Assembly (NCBI GenBank): GCA_907165275.2
Contig: OU015652.1
Span: 5,347,001-5,411,000 of the forward strand
From: Zygaena filipendulae
Taxonomy: Eukaryota > Arthropoda > Insecta > Lepidoptera > Zygaenidae
Direction of reading: 5' to 3'
Length of the DNA: 64,000 nt
The translations under genes and the position numbers were made by a program. The notes beneath the pieces were generated by a model that was not told where the DNA came from, did not search any database, and worked only from the letters and a program-made list of their open reading frames with translations. This document shows positions 49,591-61,500 of the stretch, in pieces. The first letter of the stretch is position 1. Each line of letters begins with the position of its first letter.

Positions 49591-52500
49591 GGACCGGCTG
49601 TCGCCGCGCAGCGCGGTGTCGGTGAACAAGCGCGTGGTGCGCACCGGCCGCGCGCTCATCAACCCGTTCGACCCGTCGCACGTCACCGTCAAACTGACCA
49701 GCAACCGGCGCCGGTGGACGCACATATTCCCCAAAGGTCAGCCCCAGCCCCGAGCTAACGCCCGAAATAATTCCGCTCGCCCAATAACCTTATCTATACC
49801 ACCCAACCATTTATTGGTCCATGATCTTTGTCTTTTGCTCTTTAGTTATACTAAAGTCTAAAGTTTGTGAGTTGTGACGTTGTAGGGGGTAATCTCTGGA
49901 TCTCCCGATCTACTGAACCGATTTTGAAAGTTCTTTCAATTATAGGAAACTACACTGATCCTGAGTGTAGGGTGCTTTTTATTCCGGAATTCCCGCGGGA
50001 AATCCGGAGTTTGTGAGGTTGTTATCTATGGATCTGCTTATTTTAGATAGTAAGCTAAAGTGATGCTGAGTGACATAGGGTATTTTTTACCCCGAAATTC
50101 CCGCGGGAAAAATTACTGTGGGTGAAACCGCGGGGGTCAGCTAGTGTATTTAACTCAAAAACTACAAAAAAAAAATTTGTCTGTCTGTCTGTTTGTTCCG
50201 TCTAATCTCTGAAACGGCTGGACCGATTTTAACGGGACTTTCAGCTGATGTTGTAGGCAGTAACATATTAGGCTACTTTTATTTTAGAAAAAGTTGTCCC
50301 TGCGGGAATTCCTAAACTCACGCGGGTGAAACCGCGGGGAACAGCTAGTTAAAAATAAAACGTGAGCCAAAGGTAGGTATGTAAATTAGCGTTCAATATC
50401 CAATTCCGCGCTCTGTTTTCGAGAATGTTAACGTTGCACCACCCATTAATTAATGTATTATCTTCTCCTTCTTCATTGTTTCACCACCAAGGTCCGACCG
50501 GGGTGCTGATCCAGCAGCACCACTACCAGGCGCGGCCGGCGGGCGAGGCGCCGCCGCGCGCCGCCCCGCCCCAGCAGCGCGCCGACACCGGCTCCACCGG
50601 CAACGCGCACCCCGTGCACCAAGTGGACGGTGAGTAAAGGCAGGAGAGGCCGCGGGCAGAGGTCACTGGCCGGGGCCGGCAATCTCGACAACGTTTTGAC
50701 AACTAGGGACCCAAAAATCATATCGATAAAACATCTCACTGTAATGATGTTGAACGTTATGATTTTTTGGTCCCTAGTAAACGATCGATACGATAACGTT
50801 GTCAAAACGTTGTCGAGACTGCTGGCCCTGTGCCTCTGTGTATACACACATGGACGTGGAATTGAACGGAGTGGGAGAAAAACATTTCTATGTGATTTAT
50901 GTATTTCTCTGCTCTGATCTATATCTATAACTACTAGGCTACTAATATTATAAAGAGGAGGAAAGATTAGATTTTTTTTGTTTCTTTGTTAAGATTTAAC
51001 TCAAAAGCTAGTGGACTGATTTCAAAAATTCTGTCGCTATTAGAAAGTTACACTATCCCTGAGTAACATAGACTATATTGTAATGATGAAACCGCAAGGT
51101 ACATAAACTTAATAGAAGTCATCCACGTAAGGGTTTCGGATGGAGCTCATAAGAAGAAAGAAAAGAGGAAAAGGCATTTATTTGGACACAGAGACAACAC
51201 AATTACAATTATTTTATACAAAGATGATTTAACAAACAAATATGTATATATGTTCTTTATCTAGCTAAGGGTTTGGGCAGGGTACTTTTAATTCTGAAAC
51301 ATGTTCGCTGTGGCTTATAATATTAAGTTCACTAATATTTTAACTACTTTATGCGATTGAAGATAATTTTAGTTTCATTTTCCGCAGGAAATGTAGCGTC
51401 GAATCGCAAACGCCTTATCAGTTCATCGGGCATGAGCGTGCTCGGCGGGGCCACGGGGGCCACGGGGGCCACGTCCACCACAAACAACGCTTCGCTCGCC
51501 CTGCTCTGGGGCGCCACTGGCGAGCAAGAGTGGACGCCGGCTCTGACCACAGGTTTGTTGTCTTTCTATTGTGAGCATTCATCGATCATAACACAGTATT
51601 TTCAACCGCAGACCACATTTCTGGTCGTGTACCTATACTTTATAGTTAAATTTAATTTCAATTAGCCAGGCAATTATTAAGCATTAATAAAGCCAGGCAA
51701 ACTTGTATAATAATATTTTCATCCAATAAAAAGCCAACGAAATTGTCTTTTTTTACCAAATGTAGAAAAATTAGCAATACCTACCTAATACCTAAAACTT
51801 TAAAAATTGCTTTAAAATCTTTTTGTACTATATAGTGAATATTAAGTAGAGATTTATTGAAACTACACGAATAATCTAGACTTATTAACCTTTTCAACCT
51901 TAAAACCTTCATTGAATAAAATCATTATTTTCATTCTTCTTTACAATTTCACGCACCATTTAATCGAAAAAGTTTTACAAACTTTACTAACCTAGGATAA
52001 CTTTTATGCTCACTTAACTTTTTTTTCTCCAAAATATGCATCTGACACGTGAATGTGATACCTAAATGATTGTATAAATGTATTCATATCATTTCTGATG
52101 TTTCATGATCTATCATCGTTGCATTTACCAACAATACATCGGATCCGTCGACCCAAAGCGAACCGAGCCATAGGTTTGATATGACATTCATTGGATTTGC
52201 CTAGCGTAGTTTACGAATCATGCGTACTTATACCCATTGTAATCAAGCTAATGCTATCGAATATTGTCTCTACACAAGCTTCTTTACAAAACATTAAATA
52301 ACTATAGTTATAATTTATACGTACTTACTTAGAAAAATAATTTCCATTATTTGTGTATCTTATGAAAGAAACATGCGCTAAGATCATGGTCTATTAAAAA
52401 AGTTACACGACGCAAAATAGAAGTCATTGCATGATGAACATATACGTATTTTCTTCTTCATTCGTGCTAGAGCAAAACGCATGGCTCACTTTAAGCTTAA

Positions 52501-55500
52501 GTATTTCCGACGCTTCAGATGTAACTAATCGCTATGTACCCACTCCTATTTATAAATGAACACATATCTGTTATGCAATATATCATTATGTAATTTATGA
52601 TATACCAGCTGTGCCCCGCGGTTTTACCCGTGTGAGTTTTGGAATCAGGGGTCGTATTTTTGAATCGCTCAATTTACTTTTCGCACACAGAATTGTAAGA
52701 TTCACACGTGAATGCTTATAAAATGTATAAGAATTCGCGATTCCATGTGTAAAAGTAATTCGAGCGATTCAAAAATACGGCCCCAGGAACCTTTGCGGAT
52801 GCAGGCAGAACAACCCATTAAAGTTTCATCACAACCGCAGACAGACATACAAACATTCATTTTTATTTATAAAGATGATATACGCTCAATCATTGCGTAA
52901 AAGTAGCGCTGGACCCGTTCTCTGTCAAAGTAAAGCGGAGGTTAATTCATCTATGTATATTAAAATGCATCATGCAATGAATGACTGGCTGGACCAATTT
53001 TGCTAATTCTTTTTTTGTTGTTTATGTTATTGTAAGGGTTCTTATGAAAGAAGTTTGGAGTTCCTGCGGGAATTCCTAGACTTTCACTTTCACTGCTAAT
53101 TAGCTGATATTATAAGAAGTAAATTAGGCTACTTTGGAGTTTCACCCGTGTGAGTTTCGGAACTCACGCGGGTGAAACCGCGGGCGTGTGCCTGGCTAGT
53201 GAGAAATAAAAAAACTAGTAAACAACGGTACATTGTATCTTAGTGAGCTGAGCTAGATAGTATGATGTACTTTGATGGATAATGGAACTTACGATGTAAC
53301 GGTACAGAAATTCTTGTTGTCAATCGAACAATTTTATATTTGACTCAGTCAGTAGTAAAATGATCCGTACACCCAATTCATTAGGGTTGTATTTAGATTA
53401 GCATCATATAATACCTGTTATATAAATTTTTACCTATTGTATAGTATTGTACCTGTTGGCAAACCTAATAAATAAAATAAAAAAATAAAATAAATAAATA
53501 ATAAATCAAACGTTTCTTGACTGAGATTCGTACAAATTATTTTTTCTTATATTTCGATCACGTTTGTGTTTTCGACATCAAATGGAATTGAGAAAGAAAT
53601 CTCCTTATGTTACTCTTTTGACTTGTTTCTAAACCAAACATATCGGCTCCAACTCTCTTATGTCGCACAATCTAGTCTGATGCTAGACAAACCCATGGTG
53701 GGTATTTGATGGGATCAAACTTTTATTCTCATACCAACTTGATACTCATCTCACTGCAGTAAATACGCGCGAGCTGTGTGAACGCACCCTTGTACAGTCA
53801 GCAACTGTAAACATTTTGGTCAGTATTTGAACTCTATTACTATTGTAATAAGATTCAATGGCTGTCAAAAGTGGTTACATATTTCTGCTGGTGACGGTAG
53901 GTACATTCTTATCCATCGGTAGGTACATTCTTATCCATACATTTTTAAATGTATTTGTAACTGAATAACTAACAAAGGTTGTGGTAACATCAATACATCT
54001 ATTTCGTTTGCACATGTTAACACTGACTAAAATGAAACCAATAGGATGAGTAAATAAAAAAAAATCTTTAGTCCTACAACTAGTTCATTAGCTTAAACTG
54101 TGAAAACTTTTTTGCGTTACAATGAAATCCTTATTCTGTTTGTTTCATTATTATTTTTTTCTATGAACTTCTACTTAGTGACCGTGTATAGAAAATTCAT
54201 CATGATGGCTTGAGTTTAGAAGTATAATAGTATCTTCATAGATAGTAAATTTGATGTCAAAATGACTATAAAAGCACGAAGCACGCTGTCACTTATGAGC
54301 AGAAATTTCATTATGTAAAATTAAAATAAATATTACTAGTTGCTGCACAATTTATAGACGGTCCTAAGCGATTTTTATCATTAGCTCCGCGTGTACTATA
54401 CACCCTACCCTCGACAGCTCTTTGATTACTCAGATTATAATTATGTACCTATCTGCCTTTCGTCTAAATTAAAAGTGAGTTTGTTAGTTCCATTCTTAAA
54501 GTAATTAACCAAAGAGACACCATAGACGAACAAATTAAATGTAAGTCTAAATTTAATCGCGTCACATGAACAACAAAGAAAATACGCTCCAAGTACCGAA
54601 TTTTATATCAATATTCTCGTACTTCGGGCACATAGGATACTCCGTCAATGGCGCCTCATTTTAGTTGTCATTGTATCAAAACAAAGTCTCTTTCGAAATT
54701 AAGATTCTGCTAAAGGTGTGCCGCAATTGAGGGGTCATTCCCAGTTGTCCTGGTCACATAATTAATCCTATCAAGTAGCGGACCCTAAAAGTGTCATCGC
54801 ATCCAAACATGTTCACACACTTTCATATTTATGAGTAGGATTTATCGTTGTTATCGATGTCAAGGTGTGGACTGGAAGTCCCTCATCATACCGGCCTGCC
54901 TGCCGATCACCACCGACTATTTCCCCGACAAGCGCTCGCTGCAGAACGACTATCTCGTCTCCGACTACAACCTGCTTCCGGACGATGTGAACGCGGACTT
55001 CGCACAAAACAGGGCGATATACAAAGAGCCACTCACCACCGTGGAGGTTTTCAAAGAACTGGTCTCCCAGAGATTGGCGCAGGTAACAGATTAATTTAAA
55101 AATATATATTGTTTTATTAAGTATAGGAAGTCTGTATTATGATGAGTAAAACCCAGTCATAGATTCTTTGACGTATGTTTTTCTTGACGTACCTACTCTT
55201 ACTACTCTGTCTGACAGGTGTAGTAGAACATAGCTTTTCAGCAAAAAAATAAATAAAAAGGAGCAATCTTTTCACAACGGGAACGTCCACGGGAACTCCG
55301 AAATTACCGCGGGTGAAACCGCGGGGGACAGCTAGTTGGTGAATAAAGAAACATGGAACTGAATGGCGCTAGAAAAATTTACCCATTAACACTCGAACGA
55401 GTTTTTTATATTGTGCGTATATCGTAAGTGCTCACTGTAAGTGTTTCTTTAAACTGTGTTGTTCTGTGTTTTTGGCTCAAAATGACGTGGATACCTACTT

Positions 55501-58500
55501 GTATCGAGAGTGGTTTCTTTGGTTTTCATCGTTCACCAATAGCACTAGAATGTACTGATAGCTAACGCAATTCGGCGTTTCAGGGTTTCCAGTTGATAGT
55601 GGGCGTAAACGACAACGAAGTGATAGAGTCCCACTGCCCGTCGACCGCGCTCCCGCCGCCGTCCAAGGTGGCGCCGCAGGGGAGCAAGCAGGTCCACGCG
55701 GCGACGAGCAAACGCTACCTGCTGTCCATCGGGCGCATATTCCACAAGCTAATGCTCGTCGGATCCACAATCACTGTCACCAGATATAGGCCCAGGTGAA
55801 AATAATATTCGAGCCAAGATAGGCCAAGCCACCTCCCTAGTTGCACCAAATATTAATAAACTGATATAAAATACAGCTTTCATTTTGAATTAATCTATAT
55901 CTATAGTGTTATAAAGAGGAAAGATTTGTATTTTTTGTTTGTTACGATTCAAATCAAAAACTACTGGACCGTTTCCAAAAATTCAATTAGGATACTACAT
56001 TATCCCTAAGTAACATAGACTATATTTTAACCCGGAATTCCCGCGAGAACAGCTAGTTTACTAATAAACAGACACATTGAATTTCTTAAGCAATTCGGTA
56101 AGTATCGTAAACTCTAAGCGCAACAATTAGAATGGTTAATTTATTAACTGTGTTGATAAGAGTGAACTAAAACATAAACAATGTTTAAAAACTGACATTA
56201 TCCGCGTTACGGTTTTTCGTTGATCACAGGCACCCGTACCCGCCGTTCAACATCCTCTACCGGTACCGGTTCCACGCGCCTAACCACGACACGTACGAGG
56301 TGTCCTGGGTATTTTTCACCACGGAGAAACTGGAGAACTACAACTGGAACTTCATGGACCATTACATCTGTACGCGTGGGGATACCGACTTCAGTCTAGT
56401 CGAGGTATGTGCTAATGGGGATGTTGACTACTTTTGAAAATCAAAATTCTAATTAGTCCGTCAGTTAGAAAACAAAAAAACAATAGACATTTTTTTGCTT
56501 TTTCAAATAAAGTAAAATATACAGAGATAAAGCGCATTAAAGTTTAGGGTGAGGGGTCGTGACGTCACTAACCGCTAAAACCGCCATACAAACTGTCCGA
56601 ATAGTGACGTCACGCGAAATTTCAACTCAATTTATCGCCGTTATTTTTAGTTTACGTAAAAAAAGAAAAAATACGTGTCCAATATTTTTTATTAATCTAC
56701 AAGATGGGCTAAAAAAAATAGTCAACATGCCCATTACAGGAATGGCTTTTGTGAATTACAAGTTACAACACCGTAGATCTAGTGGTAAGCAAAATTGACT
56801 GCTTCGATGGGTGACGTGGGTTCGATTATCTGGCTTAACTCTCAACATTCACTCCGCCAGATACTGATAAAGCCGTTCAGAGAGTAGAAACATGAAATTT
56901 TGCAAAAGCTCCCTTTTATAATGTTATCAAACACTAAGAAAGGGTTTTTTGCAAATCCCAACCTTGGGTAGATTAAAAAGGAAATTAACCTTTGAACTTA
57001 CGGAAGTTCTGTTAGTTTTAATGTGGGGTCACATCTCTAAAAAGAAAAGTTTCAAACTATTCTCAATAGCTGGGTTTACGATTGCAAAGGAAGCATGGTT
57101 GACGGTTATGTAAAACGTAGCTAACGTGATATTAAGTACTGAAATCTGAATTTTCTAATTTAAGAAGATCCATATGCATGAGAAAATCAGACAATCTGCT
57201 CTATAGTGAAATAAAATCAAATTTTATAGTTTTTTTTTTCTTGAATAATTGGAACTCTTTTGAAGTAGTGCTGGTCTGTCTTTACTGAGACTTTATGTTT
57301 CGTATGTTGTACGCATTGTTTTGTTATTAGTTATGAATTTTAAATTATAAAATATTTATACTTTTAAGCCTTTAAAATACTGGCGGTTCAGAACACTCCT
57401 GCTGCCGTTAACCAACCCGGCCACCAAACAGATAATGGAGGACGAGAGCACGCACTGCGACATCTATCCCACTCCCACTCGTCACGACTTGGAGCAACTT
57501 ACTGATGGCTTCCTAAAAATGACTGAGTTGTACTTTAATAAGGTCAAAAGACCCAATAAAAACGCCAGAGTAAGTACCTACACAATACACCTTAATAGAT
57601 GCAATACGCATTATTTTGAATCACCTTGGATCTATAAGAGATTAAAGTCAGTTTTGGGTCAAACTTTGGACCTAATACGGTCAAGATAACTTTATGTAAG
57701 TAAGTATGTATAACAGTGTACTATCGGATTTCAATATGAGCTACACGTAGTTTGTTTATTACCTATTATTTGACGAAACATGTGTGTATGTTTTGTTTGA
57801 TGTACAAAATGAATTGTAATTTTTGTATTATACTGAATATACTATGATATGAATGTTCTAAGCATGAATGTTTCAGCATTTAGTGACACATGTATTTTGC
57901 ACTGCATGAAACTTACACTAAACCTCTAAATCCGGATGGAACTTCATAACGTCAAACTAGGTGCCACTCGCTAAAAAAACCGTATTTCTTTAAATATTTA
58001 AAAATAAAGAAAATTCAATGGTTAGATGTGTATAATAGTGGTATAAAATATAAAAATAATTAATATCTTCTAATGTATTTCGTTTAAAACGAAATCGAAA
58101 GTAGAACCTGCAGAATATGATTCATTATTACTATTTTTGGTGATAATTCTGCAGTATTGCAACATAATGTAAAAAATTTAAAACTGCCAAAAGTGTAAAT
58201 CTTTGGCACTTTTCGATATCAAGTTGAAATGCTGAAGAATTTTATCATCGAAAGCGTTAAACTTATTTTACCTACTCTGTAACTATCGATTTCTTTTAAA
58301 ATGAATTACATATCTCAGAACTGAACTCAGAACAAAGTTCATTCTAGCGAACAGTGGCGCTGGTATGGGATTATAAAAGTCCATTAGGTAGATTTAATAC
58401 TTTATCAAATTGATAAAACTAATATTCAAAATTAATTATTTTGACGTTCAAACATGAAATTTTAAATGTGCATTCAAATTATGTTGTAATAGACTAGTGA

Positions 58501-61500
58501 ATGGCATGGTAAATCTTTTATGCACAGACTACCTACCCACTTGTATGTACTATGATTTTTTTATTTTATTTTACTTTAAATGGATTATTTTAAATTTCGT
58601 GTTTAGTCCGAACGCATGAGCTTAACTCGATAACTTCGTTCACTGTAGATTCCAAGTCTTTACAATAATTAACCGATTTCAAAAGAGGTTGGCAATTCAT
58701 CTGTATACATATATTTTAGGTGCTTTATATTGTACGTTACATGATTTCTCTGTGAGTTGTAAATATCTTATTACTGTATTTTTTTTGCCAAAAAAATACC
58801 TTCCATGTATTTAAATCTCATAAAATTTTAAGTCGGTTTTAATTTTTCGTTGAAAATGCGATTATACTTAGATCCATATTACATTGTATGTTAGAAAGTA
58901 GGAAGCGACATCATTTTCCATGATTTATTTATCACAAAACTTACACAAACCGGATGCCCAGGGCTGGCATTTTTTAGGTTTATTTCTGTAAAATTAATTC
59001 TGATCAAATAGCCTTGCGATAACGGTGTCTCAATCAACCTATTGGGGTGTCCGTCCAATCGATCGGAGGCGACATTGAGTCGGGTATAACGTGAGAAAAC
59101 GATTGGAGCGTTTGGATCGGACGTAAAGTGTGGGTGATGCAGATGGCGGGCGCGGCCGGCGGGGCCCCGGACTCGGCGCTCACGCAGCGGCGATACTCGA
59201 CCTCCGTCCTCAGTAGGAGCGCTCAGGTATCTCCCCATGACGACCTCATGTTAACGTCCCCCCGCCCACCCTCCTAGGACTAGGACTTTAAGTAGACTAG
59301 AACTAGGAAGTTAAGTAGTAAAATTACCATTTCCTTCGTAATTTTACTCGCCAGTGTATAGAACTTCAAAGCGGCGGCTTTATTTGTTTTCATCCTGTCA
59401 GATGTCGTCTTACTAACATTTTTGAAAATGGAGGAAGAGTTTGGGGTAAAGTCGGCCATTTTGTTTTTCGTAATTCGAGTTTAGGTATTGTTGGGATGGA
59501 CACGTAGGTATATAAATGGTTAGTTAATTTTTTTATATAGTTCGTCGCATGAAATGCCTAAATCCAGTTGAAACTTTTTAGCAACGTTTAAACAAATATG
59601 TTTGATGTAAAAAAAGTTATAAAAGTATCAGTAATATGTAATAAAATACTATTTACCTATAACAATTAATGAGTAAGTTATTAGAATTCACTAATATAAT
59701 ATGAATATAAAATTATAACAAGTAATAACATTGTACTAACGTATGCAATGCTAATTTCGAGGCAGTTATTAATAAAATGCCGTGTGCAAAATATAGGTAC
59801 CTACTGCGATAATATTTAATTTACAAATTAAATTCCTCCTTTCTGTGTCATAATCAATGATATCCTTATAATATCATTGCTGATAACGAATGTCTAGTAA
59901 GACACATGTATTATTTTCTCTATTCATCGATAAATTAAAATGTACGAAATCGACAAGTAGGTACTTAATTCACATTTTAAAATAATATGCTTTTTTATAC
60001 TTATAATTTTATTATTATGATGTTTGCCTCTTTATTTGCTAGCTGAATTTTTTCACACTTATTTTTTATTGGTTTATGGTACCTAATTATTTATTATACC
60101 AATAGTAAATGCCGAATTGATTCTTACTTAAAGAAAGAATCCTATTTTTGTTTTCAAATAAACAACTATGTTCTCATGCGTATCAAATATCTGCACTGCT
60201 TATAACGAAGTTACGCACGGTATGCACCATTGGCACAGTGTTATAAGTTTGCTGGCTTTTTTTGTTTATTTATAGCTATTAATAATGTTTATTAGCAATC
60301 CTGGCCTTGCATCGATACCGTCCCTTGCCTAAACTGCTGAATTAGCGTTGGCTCACATCGGACGTGACGGCGGATGGGCATTTTTAAGTGACGAATAGTA
60401 ATATACCTAAATTATAAATAATCTTCTTCTTTATAAATAAAAATGAATGTTTGTATGTCTGTCCTCTATGCGTTTCGAAACCATTGGTCCGATTGTGATG
60501 AAACTTTGGCGGGTTGTTCTGCCTGCGTCCGCAAAGGTTCCTGATCCCAAAACTCACGCGGGTGAAACCGCGGGCTGCAGCTAGTGTATTATATAGGAAA
60601 GTACTAGTAGTTGAAACATTTGAAGTAGGAATGTTACTACAATAATTAATAACGAAGTACCTACTTAAATAAATCACTATTCTTCACCTAAAAATCCCCT
60701 GCCATGCCGTACCGCCAGTTTGCGCCGGACCTTAAAAGGTGACATTAAGTTGTATAATTTTCTTTTGTAAAAAGGTAGGTATAGTGAAATATCTTTAATA
60801 TTACGACAAAGACCTAATTGAAATTTCTATTCGATAGTATCGTTATATTTCGTCCCCTATAAGTTCCCCACCACTACGGTTGGGTCTAAATAACAATGCA
60901 GTGATTGTTGTTATAAAATGTTTGTTTGTTTATCGTAGCAAAGTGGCGTGTCCAGCTCTCCGTTCCGGGAGCGCTTGGGCAGCACGAGGCTCCCGGACCG
61001 ACCTCGGCTGCGGGTCGATGCCGCGTCAGTATTATACTACCATTGATGTAAAAAAATAACTACGTTGTGCCTAGATTCACAGTTCCATACAAATGTCCCT
61101 ACAAGAAGAGATTGAATAAGTAAAATTCGCACTTATTCATACAACATAACGCTGTTATTCTTACAACTCTTAAAAAAATATTGGCTTTATTAACAGTTGA
61201 CTGTCAGTTGTCACACGCCAAACCGTACTAACAAAAAAGAAAACCTGCATACAGGTTATTTTGTATGGACATTTTTGAGTATCTTTGTGTATTTTGAGTA
61301 TTTAGTATATAATGTATACTACGTTATATCTATGCATATGCTGTCGATTTTTCACACCATATTAATGCGATGCCAATTTATAAAAATAAAATTTGAACGG
61401 GGGATTTACTCGATACTTAATACTTGCCTGTTTATACTAATATTATAAAGAGAAAAGATTTGGAGTTTGTATGTTTTCTTATTTGTATAGGATAAACTAA

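Noticed and set aside
49348..49734. Minus-strand 128-codon frame with Pro-Ala repeats
   Set aside because: Produced by the GC-rich coding repeat of Iml1 exon 9 on the other strand.
60384..60677. Minus-strand 97-codon frame
   Set aside because: Translation of a CCGCGG-type repeat; the same peptide pattern appears from the copy at 18,356.
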